Source of the DNA: an uncultured Eubacteriales bacterium
GTDB lineage: Bacteria > Bacillota > Clostridia > Oscillospirales > Acutalibacteraceae
DNA: 64,000 bases
Assembly (NCBI GenBank): GCA_934546985.1
Contig: CAKTEE010000004.1
Coordinates: forward strand, 124,001 to 188,000
Reading direction: 5' to 3'
In this document: one piece after another, positions 1 through 6,906 of the stretch
Numbering within the stretch: position 1 is the stretch's first letter
Layout of the letters: each line of letters opens with the position of its first letter
The notes under the pieces: model-generated
The model's input: the letters and a program-made list of their open reading frames with translations, nothing else
Told to the model about the DNA's origin: nothing
Databases searched by the model: none
Position numbers and translations under genes: made by a program

Positions 1-1
1 C

Positions 2-1111
2 TTTTCAGTACTGAAAGATATGGAGCGGGAGGGAAAACCGATTGATGTCCCGCTTGTTATTTCACGTATTGACCGGATAGACAAATCATTGAGGGAAGCC
101 GCTGTATTCTGCGCAGACTCGTTTATAAGCTGTGCAGGGTATGAAGAATACATACAGGCAGTAAAATCCGACAGTCAGCGGCGCAGGGTAAAAGAGCGGG
201 TACAGCAGGTATTATTAACCGACACTTCCGACCCGCTCAACGATATAGCAAAGATTATTCAGGATGAAGAAAACCGAAATAACAGTGCGGAACTTAAAGG
301 CTATATGCCCCGCGTGTATGTTGACTTTCTGGAATCTATTGGTAATAAGCGTAAAACTGAAAAGCGGGTACGGACAGGCTATAAACGGCTTGATAATGCC
401 ATAGGAGGGCTAAGACCTCAAACCATGTCTATTATCGGCGCACGTCCCAGCACCGGAAAAACAACCTTTGCTTTAAATATCATCCGCAATCAGCTATTCA
501 CTGAAAATAAAACGCTTATGTTCAGTCTGGAAATGTCAGCCCCTCAAATTATGGAACGGCTGTTCTCTGACTTGTGCAATATTAGTTATGGGAAAATCAG
601 CCGCGCCGAATTGGAAGAAGAACAAAATAATAAAATAGCGAAAATGGCGGGTGCTTTAACGGATTTAAAAAACTTTTGGGTTATTGACAGTGCATACACC
701 ATTGAAGAAATAGCGCGGGTTATAAGCCAGTTAAAGCCGAACCTTGTTGTAATTGATTTTATACAGTGCGTAAAGACAACGCAGAAATTCCATGACCGCC
801 GCGAAGAGGTTGATTATATTAGTCAGGAATTTAAACGCCTTGCAAAGCGTTATAACTGCCATATCATGGTGCTGTCGCAGATTACCAGAGCGGGAAAGGA
901 TTCGCCGCGTATGTCGGACCTAAAGGAAAGCGGCGGGCTGGAACAGGACGGGGACTATATTATTCTTCTGCACAGACCTTATGTGTTGGATAAAGCCTCC
1001 ACAACTGACCCGAAAGAAACAGCGGTTATGTTGGATAAAAATAAATACGGTTCAACCGGAACTTTGCCTTTCTGTTTTGAAGGTCAGTTTCAGAGATTCA
1101 TTGAATTATAA
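2..1111 (+). CDS. DnaB-type replicative DNA helicase, 5'-truncated by the window edge
   Basis: This is the C-terminal part of a hexameric DnaB-family helicase, which unwinds DNA at the replication fork and here probably serves replication of the mobile element. The frame is open to the window edge. Counting from the ATG at 20, residues 1-70 look like the end of the DnaB N-terminal domain, so the true start lies to the left. The RecA-like ATPase domain follows: Walker A GARPSTGKTT (140-149), SLEMS (169-173), Walker B LVVIDFIQ (242-249) and an LSQ motif. It is followed closely by a 40-aa ORF and a sigma-like gene. DnaB is clear; that it belongs to the element rather than the host is inferred from its neighbours. 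Confidence 0.9.
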   Translation, partial: FSVLKDMEREGKPIDVPLVISRIDRIDKSLREAAVFCADSFISCAGYEEYIQAVKSDSQRRRVKERVQQVLLTDTSDPLNDIAKIIQDEENRNNSAELKGYMPRVYVDFLESIGNKRKTEKRVRTGYKRLDNAIGGLRPQTMSIIGARPSTGKTTFALNIIRNQLFTENKTLMFSLEMSAPQIMERLFSDLCNISYGKISRAELEEEQNNKIAKMAGALTDLKNFWVIDSAYTIEEIARVISQLKPNLVVIDFIQCVKTTQKFHDRREEVDYISQEFKRLAKRYNCHIMVLSQITRAGKDSPRMSDLKESGGLEQDGDYIILLHRPYVLDKASTTDPKETAVMLDKNKYGSTGTLPFCFEGQFQRFIEL

Positions 1112-1131
1112 ATTGAATGGGGGCTGATAGA

Positions 1132-1254
1132 ATGGTGAATAAATATCTGGTGTACGAGAGGGAAAAGCAAAAGCTTTTAAAACAGCAGGAACAGGGTAAA
1201 AAAATAGACTATCTGAAAGCCGTTAAAGCATTAGCAAAGAAACTGAAAATATAA
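1132..1254 (+). CDS. Small lysine-rich hypothetical protein (40 aa)
   Basis: A short ORF starts 20 bp after the helicase stop. It encodes a very basic, Lys/Gln-rich and probably helical peptide (MVNKYLVYEREKQKLLKQQE at its N-terminus) and ends in AKKLKI. GGGGG at 1119-1123 lies 8 nt before the ATG and can serve as ribosome binding site. Its place in the same-strand series helicase-small ORF-sigma factor supports expression. I recognise no family. It may be a small phage accessory protein, but its size leaves doubt. Confidence 0.5.
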   Translation: MVNKYLVYEREKQKLLKQQEQGKKIDYLKAVKALAKKLKI

Positions 1255-1318
1255 AAAGCCTGCGCCCGCTCACGGACACAAGCTCCTGATAATTTGATTG
1301 TAAAGCGGGGGCGGGTAA

Positions 1319-2074
1319 ATGTCAAGTAACGAAAAACTTGCAGTTTTGGCAAAGTCAGGAAATAAACAGGTTATTTATACGCTGTGGACACAGGTAGAAA
1401 AACTATGCTTTGCGTTTTCGGCGCGCTTTATTGCTAAATTTCAGAAACGCTGTAACGCTTGCGGAATAACGAATGATGATTTAATGCAGGAATGCTTTCT
1501 CGCGTTATTAGAAGCCGTACAAGCATATAAACCTGAATCTGAATATAAATTCACTACCTACCTGTATAGATACGTTTTAAACCGTTTCAATGCCCTAAGC
1601 GGGTATAGAACAAAGCATGCTATGAATGAGCCTATTAATAATTCAAAAAGCTTGCATGAGGCTGTATCAGAAAATGAAGATATAACCATTATGGAAACCT
1701 TACCGGATGATACAGCAACGGAAGAATTTGAAAACATCATAGAGCGGGAATATATCAGGCAATTACATTATTCGCTCGAACAGTGTATGAATACTTTGAC
1801 AGATAACCAAAGAGCAGTTATTAAGGCTTATTACTATCACAACAGGAACTATAATGAAATTTGCAAAAGTTCAGAAATCACATACTACGAAGTAAGAAAA
1901 CTGCACCAAACAGGATTAAACAAGCTTCGGACAAATAGTGTTTGTCGGAAGATATTGAAAGAATACCGAAAGGAAATTTTCAGTTATTCTATTTATCGTT
2001 CTGGATTATCGGCATTCAAATACCGGCAGGCGAGCATTGCAGAAATATACGCGGAACGGTATTCAAGAAATTAA
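1319..2074 (+). CDS. Sigma-70-like RNA polymerase sigma factor of a mobile element
   Basis: This 251-aa protein resembles small sigma-70 family factors that redirect RNA polymerase. Residues ~45-85 look like region 2 (DDLMQECFLALLEAVQAY, then KFTTYLYRYVLNRF, the core-binding and -10 recognition helix). Residues ~150-205 look like a region-4 helix-turn-helix (TLTDNQRAVIKAYYYHNRNY..EICKSS..YYEVRKL). The acidic linker at ~105-135 is variable. A purine-rich GGGGGCGGG precedes the ATG. Such factors are common in Clostridia prophages and conjugative elements, where they may drive late or transfer genes. The target promoters are not visible here. Confidence 0.75.
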   Translation: MSSNEKLAVLAKSGNKQVIYTLWTQVEKLCFAFSARFIAKFQKRCNACGITNDDLMQECFLALLEAVQAYKPESEYKFTTYLYRYVLNRFNALSGYRTKHAMNEPINNSKSLHEAVSENEDITIMETLPDDTATEEFENIIEREYIRQLHYSLEQCMNTLTDNQRAVIKAYYYHNRNYNEICKSSEITYYEVRKLHQTGLNKLRTNSVCRKILKEYRKEIFSYSIYRSGLSAFKYRQASIAEIYAERYSRN

Positions 2075-2220
2075 TATGCTGAGCGGGAATGATATAAACG
2101 GTGTTAAAGTTTCTCGTATTGATTTATTGATTCAAAACGTATTTATTTATTATTCTTTCATAGAATCCTGTTACAAGGCATTTAAAACCGTTTTTAAACT
2201 AAAACACGCACATGTAGACA

Positions 2221-2241
2221 AAGGTCGCGTTTTACGACCTT
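2221..2241. promoter_or_regulatory. 7-bp inverted repeat just upstream of the rha-like gene
   Basis: AAGGTCG (2221-2227) and CGACCTT (2235-2241) are perfect inverted arms with a 7-nt loop, ending 7 nt before the ribosome binding site of the next gene. There is no T-run, so it is more likely an operator or a leader hairpin than a terminator. Confidence 0.45.
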
Positions 2242-2260
2242 AAAAATTGAGGTGAAAAGA

Positions 2261-2944
2261 ATGGAATTGACCATAACCGAACGTAAAGGACAATTATATG
2301 CAGACAGCAGGGAAATTGCTGTAATGATTGGGAAAACACATCATAAACTATTACGTGATATTCGTACATATATAAATCACTTTATTGAATCCAAAATTGG
2401 ATACAATGAATATTTTATTGAAAGCTTCTATGTCAGCGAACGTAACACGAAAAAACCTTGTTATCTTGTTACCCGAAAGGGTTGTGACTTAATAGCTCAT
2501 AAGCTTACAGGCGTAAAGGGCACTATGTTTTCAGTCGCATATATTAACCGATTCTATGACATGGAACGCGCTTTATTAGAACGCCAGTCCCCGCAATGGC
2601 AACAGGTAAGGGCAGAGGGAAAGAAGTCGCGGCACATGGAAACAAATGCAATCAAGGCTTTTATTGAGTATGCAGAATCACAAGGGAGCAAAAGAGCGGA
2701 TAAATATTATATTCATTTCTCGCAGTTGGCAAATGCGGCGGCAGGGGTAAAGGACAGAGATACCGCCAGTATGGATGAATTAATGAATCTTCGTGTTGCG
2801 GAACAAATGATAAACAATTTATTACTATCGGAAATAGCGGCAGGAACGGAATATCATCAGGCATTCCAGAACGTTAAAAACAAAGTACAGCAGTTTTCTT
2901 CTTTTGCCTTTGCTTCTGGATTCTTAACAGGGAAAGCGAGTTAA
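2261..2944 (+). CDS. Rha family phage regulatory protein
   Basis: This protein matches the Rha family, phage regulators first known from phi-80 and HK022, which interfere with growth of strains lacking integration host factor. Residues ~5-105 form the pRha domain (DSREIAVMIGKTHHKLLRDI, a middle NTKKPCYLVTRKGCDLIAHK, and the fingerprint YINRFYDMERAL). The C-terminal half is a separate helical region ending FASGFLTGKAS. A GTG start at 2252 would overlap the ribosome binding site GAGGTG (2249-2254), so the ATG at 2261, 6 nt behind it, is preferred. The last 184 bp, including the 3' flank, are repeated at 9451-9634. Confidence 0.85.
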   Translation: MELTITERKGQLYADSREIAVMIGKTHHKLLRDIRTYINHFIESKIGYNEYFIESFYVSERNTKKPCYLVTRKGCDLIAHKLTGVKGTMFSVAYINRFYDMERALLERQSPQWQQVRAEGKKSRHMETNAIKAFIEYAESQGSKRADKYYIHFSQLANAAAGVKDRDTASMDELMNLRVAEQMINNLLLSEIAAGTEYHQAFQNVKNKVQQFSSFAFASGFLTGKAS

Positions 2945-2987
2945 TTTTTTTATTTCTTGTCCCCCCTATCAAAAAAATATGAGGATA
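2804..2987. repeat. 184-bp direct repeat, copy A (3' end of rha and flank)
   Basis: This segment is repeated in the same orientation at 9451-9634, with 4 mismatches in 184 positions by eye and no gaps. It covers the last 47 codons of the rha-like gene and 43 bp after its stop. Copy A sits in the full-length gene. Confidence 0.95.
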
Positions 2988-3195
2988 AGGAACCCGACAC
3001 ACCGCAGGGAGGATATTGAACTTTTCGGAGCGGGGACAGAATCATGTAAGGGGGGTGGCTTATAAATTCACTTTAATTTACTTTAATTTTTGAAGAACTT
3101 TTTATAAGTTCATCAGAACCTATAAACGCAAGAATATCAAGGGGTATAACAGGTTTTAACGGTATATGATAGTTAAAGTAAATTAAACTAAGTAA
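2945..3195. other. Non-coding, structured stretch between rha and the leftward genes
   Basis: No credible gene. It contains a 15-bp perfect inverted repeat, TTTAATTTACTTTAA (3072-3086) against its complement at 3173-3187, enclosing a small hairpin GAACTT-TTTAT-AAGTTC. The left arm is also part of a short tandem CTTTAATTTA repeat. The function is unknown: it could be an untranslated structured RNA, a protein-binding region or an origin. Confidence 0.5.
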
Positions 3196-3222
3196 AAGAG
3201 CGGGCAATATATACCCGCTCTT
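3196..3222. terminator. Bidirectional terminator
   Basis: AAGAGCGGG (3196-3204) and CCCGCTCTT (3214-3222) form a 9-bp stem with a 9-nt loop. T-rich DNA follows on both strands. It lies just after the end of the leftward gene at 3230. Each arm contains one GAGCGGG heptamer. Confidence 0.8.
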
Positions 3223-3229
3223 AGTGTTT

Positions 3230-3601
3230 TTAATATTTTACAATTCCCCTTCTTCTCCGCGCCCGCTCCTGTCGGATTCCATATATTCTTCCGGCATTAA
3301 ATACTGTGCATAGGGCTAAATGGTTTGCGTTGGCTGTACTGCGTTTTAAGTATTTTTCACCCGCCAGAGAATAAATCCCCTGAACGATAGGAAAGCCGCC
3401 TTCATATATGTCTGAATACTCTGAAAGCTCTACATATTCCAGTACTTCCGGTGATTCCATTGCTTTGGTGCATTCTTCCCTTCTTTTGAAATCTGCATCA
3501 ACGGCATTTACAAGTGCTTTCGCAAAATTCCCCTCGTAATTTGCCGACATGGCGTATATTAACTGAGTAATTACATGATTTATATTATCCATATCATCCA
3601 T
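3230..3601 (-). CDS. Hypothetical phage-type protein (123 aa)
   Basis: A 123-aa soluble protein with an acidic N-terminal two thirds and a basic C-terminus (GRIYGIRQERARRRR). I know no function. Similar small proteins ending in an NAGRIYGIRQERxRR-like helix are seen next to regulators in Clostridia phage-like elements, but that is recollection only. It follows the 72-aa gene at 3708-3926 on the same strand after ~106 bp, with AAGGAA upstream of the ATG. Both are probably transcribed from the leftward promoter at 3958-3986. Confidence 0.65.
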   Translation of the reverse strand: MDDMDNINHVITQLIYAMSANYEGNFAKALVNAVDADFKRREECTKAMESPEVLEYVELSEYSDIYEGGFPIVQGIYSLAGEKYLKRSTANANHLALCTVFNAGRIYGIRQERARRRRGIVKY

Positions 3602-3626
3602 TTTTTCACATTCCTTTATTTTAAAC

Positions 3627-3654
3627 TTGACTTTGTGAAAAGAACTGTTATAAT
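3627..3654 (+). promoter_or_regulatory. Sigma-A-like promoter pointing against the leftward operon
   Basis: TTGACT (3627-3632), a 16-nt spacer and TATAAT (3649-3654) on the plus strand. It sits between two minus-strand genes and would transcribe antisense to the gene at 3708-3926. The only plus-strand ORF just downstream codes for a 15-residue peptide starting MVDWLLCSCF (~3692), which may be chance. Confidence 0.55.
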
Positions 3655-3707
3655 GGAATCGTACATTAAATCAGTTCCTTTCATCAGGATTGATGGTTGA
3701 CTGGCTC

Positions 3708-3926
3708 TTATGCTCTTGCTTTGGTCGGCGCGGAGTATAAGGGCTTTTCTTCTGTCCGATAAATGATATTATCAAGGCTTGGAAGAAGCATTTCCAATTC
3801 TTCCAGAGTGTCGGTATCAACTGTTTCATTTTCTACTATCCTGTCAATAGAAGCCGACAGCATTAGAAGCACTGCCATATCATCAGCATTTATACTAAAC
3901 TCCGGTTTTTTTATTCGCGCTTTCAT
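3708..3926 (-). CDS. Hypothetical small acidic protein (72 aa)
   Basis: First gene of the leftward unit, directly downstream of a good promoter (3958-3986) and an AAAGGAG ribosome binding site. The product has a basic start (MKARIKKPEF) and a long acidic helical middle (SINADDMAVLLMLSASIDRI). I recognise no family. As the gene divergent from an XRE-type regulator, it is probably controlled by that regulator. Confidence 0.6.
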   Translation of the reverse strand: MKARIKKPEFSINADDMAVLLMLSASIDRIVENETVDTDTLEELEMLLPSLDNIIYRTEEKPLYSAPTKARA

Positions 3927-3957
3927 TTCAATTCATCTCCTTTCTGATTACAGTTAT

Positions 3958-3986
3958 AGTATACACTAATTCGTGTCATAAGTCAA
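3958..3986 (-). promoter_or_regulatory. Sigma-A promoter for the leftward genes 3926-3230
   Basis: On the minus strand TTGACT (complement at 3981-3986), a 17-nt spacer and TATACT (complement at 3958-3963). The spacer and -10 lie in TATAGTATACACTA, a partly symmetric sequence that may be the operator of the divergent HTH gene. Confidence 0.75.
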
Positions 3987-4033
3987 TAGTTTATTGCAAC
4001 TTTTCAGTTTTATTAGAAATTAATTTGTTTTAA

Positions 4034-4062
4034 TTGACATTTTATAGTGTACGTGATATAAT
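4034..4062 (+). promoter_or_regulatory. Consensus sigma-A promoter of the first XRE-RHH pair
   Basis: TTGACA (4034-4039), exactly 17 nt, TATAAT (4057-4062): a perfect consensus. The spacer holds ATAGTGTACGTGATAT, similar to the ATAGTATACACTA of the divergent promoter, so both could be bound by the same repressor. Confidence 0.85.
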
Positions 4063-4088
4063 TGAAATATAGAAAGGAAGTGCAATTA

Positions 4089-4307
4089 ATGCCTTTAACA
4101 ATGGGAGAAAAGATAAAGGTTATGCTTAAACGCAGAAATATGACTGTAGCACAGTTGGCAGAAAAAACAGGGCAATCACGGCAGAACATGTCAAATAAAT
4201 TAACTCGCGATAACTTTACAGAAAAAGAATTATATATGATTGCTTCTGCTTTGGATTGTACCTTTGAAGCCGGTTTTGTAATGAACGATACAGGCGAAAA
4301 AGTTTAA
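4089..4307 (+). CDS. XRE-type helix-turn-helix regulator, first module
   Basis: A 72-aa one-domain DNA-binding protein. MGEKIKVMLKRRNMTVAQLA and EKTGQSRQNMSNKL form the Cro/XRE HTH; the tail is FTEKELYMIASALDCTFEAGFVM. The frame is open from a TTG at 4062, but that base lies in the -10 box. The ATG at 4089, with GAAAGGAAG at 4072-4080, is the start. The gene is followed after 42 bp by a ribbon-helix-helix gene. It probably represses its own promoter and the divergent one. A relative lies at 5196-5408. Confidence 0.85.
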   Translation: MPLTMGEKIKVMLKRRNMTVAQLAEKTGQSRQNMSNKLTRDNFTEKELYMIASALDCTFEAGFVMNDTGEKV

Positions 4308-4349
4308 AACACCATATATCAATGATAATATAGAAGAAGGTGTTAATAT

Positions 4350-4538
4350 ATGGCTCCGGCAAGTAAAGCACAACAAAAAGCGGTTGCTAAATATGAAAAT
4401 GCTAATTATGATAAAATTTTAATTAGAATGCCAAAAGGCAAAAAAGACATAATAAAAGTCCACACTGACAAGAAAGGCGAAAGTATAAACGGTTTTATAA
4501 ATCGTGCCATTGATGAAACCATAGAGCGGGAGAAGTAG
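4350..4538 (+). CDS. Arc-type ribbon-helix-helix protein, first module
   Basis: A 62-aa basic protein in the style of small Arc/MetJ-fold DNA-binding proteins: a KAVAKYENANYDKILIRMPK strand region followed by helices in KKDIIKVHTDKKGESINGFI and NRAIDETIEREK. It is co-transcribed with the HTH gene. The last codons form the left arm of the terminator at 4523-4546. Such proteins act as dimers on operators and may be co-repressors or antitoxin-like, but no toxin partner is evident. Confidence 0.75.
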   Translation: MAPASKAQQKAVAKYENANYDKILIRMPKGKKDIIKVHTDKKGESINGFINRAIDETIEREK

Positions 4539-4546
4539 CCCGCTCT
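4523..4546 (+). terminator. Rho-independent terminator of the first XRE-RHH module
   Basis: AGAGCGGG (4523-4530), an 8-nt loop, CCCGCTCT (4539-4546), then a T-run. The left arm lies inside the coding region of the RHH gene. Each arm is a GAGCGGG copy. Confidence 0.85.
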
Positions 4547-4557
4547 TTTTTATTAAC

Positions 4558-4989
4558 TTATACCCTCACTTCAATTCCCAGCCCATAATTCATGTAAGGC
4601 TCATATAATCCTCTGATTTCTTTAAACGTGCTATGCACCGCCTTTCCTGCATCCATGAGCGGGGCTATAAACGCCGCTAAAGCTTTTGGAAGATAACCCA
4701 TGCAATAACTCCCTTTTCCCCTTACTGCGGCATATACGGCAACCGCATTGTTATCCTGTGGGTTCTCCCGCTCCCGAACAAGGTTTATTGTTATATCCTG
4801 CGGATTATAGCGGCTAAGATGTTGGATAGCCTTTTGACGTTTGCCGAAAGTAACACCGGACACCTTTGTTTCAACCAGCGGCATTTTTACCAGTACCCAT
4901 GCTTTAACCATTGCATTCGCCCTGTTATACCCCTGTGTCACAAGCTTGTTCGCTATTGTCATTACTTTGCTGTGCGGCTTTCTGTTCAT
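4558..4989 (-). CDS. Small HIRAN-domain protein
   Basis: The 143-aa product matches the HIRAN domain, which in helicases such as HLTF/Rad5 binds 3' DNA ends and which also occurs alone in bacteria. Typical features are VSGVTFGKRQKAIQHL (residues ~44-59), LVRERENPQDNNAVAVYA and GYLPKALAAFIAPLMDAGK. The ORF could open at 5031, but that is at the expected transcript start. The ATG at 4989 has AAAGGAG 8 nt before it and is chosen. The gene is divergent from the second XRE-RHH pair. A role in element DNA processing or stalled-fork recognition is plausible but unproven. Confidence 0.85.
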   Translation of the reverse strand: MNRKPHSKVMTIANKLVTQGYNRANAMVKAWVLVKMPLVETKVSGVTFGKRQKAIQHLSRYNPQDITINLVRERENPQDNNAVAVYAAVRGKGSYCMGYLPKALAAFIAPLMDAGKAVHSTFKEIRGLYEPYMNYGLGIEVRV

Positions 4990-5035
4990 GATTCCCGCTC
5001 CTTTCTGTCTTGCTGTTCCCTTACCTTGCATTTAT

Positions 5036-5064
5036 AGTATACAGCATTTGCTTAATGATGTCAA
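5036..5064 (-). promoter_or_regulatory. Sigma-A promoter of the HIRAN gene
   Basis: On the minus strand TTGACA (complement at 5059-5064), a 17-nt spacer and TATACT (complement at 5036-5041). The sequence TATAGTATAC around the -10 is identical to that in the leftward promoter at 3958-3963. Confidence 0.8.
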
Positions 5065-5126
5065 GTTTTTTATAAAGATTTTTCTAAATATTTTTTATAT
5101 ATCAAGAAATTATATTTAGCATAAAC

Positions 5127-5155
5127 TTGATTTAATTAAGATGCCATGTTATACT
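5127..5155 (+). promoter_or_regulatory. Sigma-A promoter of the second XRE-RHH pair
   Basis: TTGATT (5127-5132), a 17-nt spacer, TATACT (5150-5155). With the promoter at 5036-5064 it forms a divergent control region laid out like that at 3958-4062. Confidence 0.75.
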
Positions 5156-5195
5156 GATATAAAATAGATAATTTATTAAGGGATTGATGTAGCTC

Positions 5196-5408
5196 ATGAG
5201 CAAAGAACAAAAGATAAAAACTGCAGTCGCTTATTCTGGTATGAGTCAAGCGAAATTGGCAGCTAAAATAGGTATGACCCCATCAAATTTCAACCAAAAA
5301 TTAAAACGAGACACTTTTACAGATGAAGAATTAGAAGAAATAGCAAAAGCGTTAGGAGCAATTTTTGAACCTTGTTCTTTTGTCTTTCCAGACGGAATGA
5401 AAATATAA
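5196..5408 (+). CDS. XRE-type helix-turn-helix regulator, second module
   Basis: A 70-aa Cro/XRE-type protein: KIKTAVAYSGMSQAKLAAKI and GMTPSNFNQKLKRDTFTDEE carry the HTH; EELEEIAKALGAIFEPCSFV is the tail. It resembles the protein at 4089-4307 throughout (for example N-x-KL-x-RD-x-FT-(E/D)-x-EL, then IA-x-AL). It is a diverged paralogue, not a recent copy. The ribosome binding site is poorly placed (AAGGG ~13 nt before the ATG). A ribbon-helix-helix gene follows after 30 bp. It probably controls itself and the divergent HIRAN gene. Confidence 0.85.
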   Translation: MSKEQKIKTAVAYSGMSQAKLAAKIGMTPSNFNQKLKRDTFTDEELEEIAKALGAIFEPCSFVFPDGMKI

Positions 5409-5438
5409 ACTTCAAAGAACGGCATAAGGAGTATATTT

Positions 5439-5642
5439 ATGGCAATACGTGATTCTCAAAAAAAAGCTTCTGCTAAATGGGATAAAGAAAACATGATAAC
5501 ACTGGGCTGTAAAGTCAAGCGCATAGAAGCTGACACTTTCAAAAAATATTCTGCTTCACAAGGTAAAACTGCTAATACCGTTTTAAAAGAATATGTGCTA
5601 CGATGTAATGATGAATATTCAAAGCAGAATGACAATGATTGA
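5439..5642 (+). CDS. Arc-type ribbon-helix-helix-like protein, second module
   Basis: A 67-aa protein in the same place as the RHH gene of the first module. SQKKASAKWDKENMITLGCK matches the layout of the first protein's KAVAKYENANYDKILIRMPK, and KYSASQGKTANTVLKEYVLR gives the two helices. AAGGAG stands 7 nt before the ATG. It probably pairs with the HTH protein encoded just upstream. The stop codon overlaps a GAGCGGG heptamer (5641-5647). Confidence 0.7.
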   Translation: MAIRDSQKKASAKWDKENMITLGCKVKRIEADTFKKYSASQGKTANTVLKEYVLRCNDEYSKQNDND

Positions 5643-5670
5643 GCGGGGCTAATAAAGGGGAAATAAAATC

Positions 5671-6131
5671 ATGGAATTTGAAACAGGGATAGCATTAATT
5701 ACTTCTTTAATGGCGATTGTTATATCTATAATTAATACATTTATAAGCCGAAAGAAAATATCATCTGAAATAATCACAAAGAATAGAGTTAATTGGATTT
5801 CAGATGTTCGTGAGTTGTTAAAAAATTCCTTGATATATACATTAAGAATGAAAAAAGTATAGAATTAACAATTATTAGAAATGAAATATGTTTATATATG
5901 AGGGAAGGAGTAACTTCATATTCAGACCTAATAAAACAGTTAGACACTTGTATAGAAAATGGATATAATGAAAGTGACTGTAAGTATTTAATTTTAAAAG
6001 CTCAAAACGTTCTTTCAGAAGTATGGATAAGGATGAAAAGAGAAGCCGGAATCACAAAATATAATGACGATAAATTCACTATATTATTTGAAGAAAAACT
6101 AAGACGGAATAACACTAAAACAAATAAATAA
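5671..6131 (+). pseudogene. Frameshifted gene for a single-span membrane protein (~153 aa when intact)
   Basis: Two ORFs, 5671-5862 and 5898-6131, join into one protein if the frame shifts by one base near the A6 run at 5820-5825. The first part has an N-terminal membrane helix (ALITSLMAIVISIINTFI) followed by ITKNRVNWISDVRELLK. The second frame, read back from 5898, continues smoothly as FLDIYIKNEKSIELTIIRNE and then SYSDLIKQLDTC to the stop at 6131. The reading suggests a recent one-base indel, a sequencing error or a slippery switch. I do not recognise the family. GGGGAAA lies before the ATG. Confidence 0.7.
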
Positions 6132-6176
6132 AAGCCGTTCTCCACACAGGGAACATGGATAAAAAGGAGTGCAGAG

Positions 6177-6839
6177 ATGAATTTCCCTGATAAATATTAT
6201 TTAACACCGGAACAAAGTAAATTTCTTGCTAAAAAGAAATGGGATGAAAATGTATATTGCGGCATGAAGATGGAAAACCGCGCGGTAACGTTTCCACAAA
6301 CCAGAACTATATTGAATGGTGTTAATGTACCGAATGTACAAATTGATGACATTCAGGCTATTCTAAACATGCGTGATGCGTGGAGATACCTGTTAAACAG
6401 TATTAATGAGCCTGTAACGCTTGAATATCTCTGCAAGCTTAATGAATTTATTGCAAGAAACGAAGCTCTTGAATGGGGCAAGCTTCGTACTGGAACTGTT
6501 GGGATTTCCGGCACTGATTATACACCTCCTATTCCGTCCGCAGAAGCCGTTGCAAAGGGATTAAGCAATATATTGGATTCTAATACCTCTGCAACAGAAA
6601 AAGCCTTAAACGCCTTTGTATGGGGTGCAAGAGGTCAGTTCTTCTGGGACGGTAATAAACGCACAAGTATGACATTAGCAAATAAGATTTTGATTTCTGC
6701 CGGAGCGGGTATATTGACAATTACAGACAAACACATGGAACAGTTTAATACACTGCTTCTGGACTATTACAATACTGGTGAGAGCGGGACATTAAAGCAG
6801 TTCCTGTATGATAACGCTATTTTAGGAATAAACTTATAA
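6177..6839 (+). CDS. Fic-domain protein with Gln at the catalytic His position
   Basis: A 220-aa Fic-fold protein. Fic enzymes usually transfer AMP or other phosphates to target proteins through the motif HxFx(D/E)GNxR. Here residues 154-162 read QFFWDGNKR: the phosphate-binding GN and the Arg remain, but the catalytic His is Gln (CAG at 6636-6638). An N-terminal GMKMENRAVTF (residues 29-39) sits where many Fic proteins carry the inhibitory S/TxxxEG/N motif, but lacks the Ser/Thr. The gene otherwise looks intact, so this may be a pseudo-enzyme or use another chemistry rather than being decayed. AAAAGGAG precedes the ATG. A canonical Fic gene follows after 67 bp. Confidence 0.85.
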   Translation: MNFPDKYYLTPEQSKFLAKKKWDENVYCGMKMENRAVTFPQTRTILNGVNVPNVQIDDIQAILNMRDAWRYLLNSINEPVTLEYLCKLNEFIARNEALEWGKLRTGTVGISGTDYTPPIPSAEAVAKGLSNILDSNTSATEKALNAFVWGARGQFFWDGNKRTSMTLANKILISAGAGILTITDKHMEQFNTLLLDYYNTGESGTLKQFLYDNAILGINL

Positions 6840-6906
6840 TCCACAAATAAAGTTACAAGTTTACAGCAAGATGTTTCAATGATTATCCTATAAAGGAGCT
6901 GGCATA

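Noticed and set aside
2037..2243. 68-aa frame between the sigma-like gene and rha
   Set aside because: It overlaps the end of the sigma-like gene, lacks a ribosome binding site and ends in the inverted repeat at 2221-2241; looks like chance.
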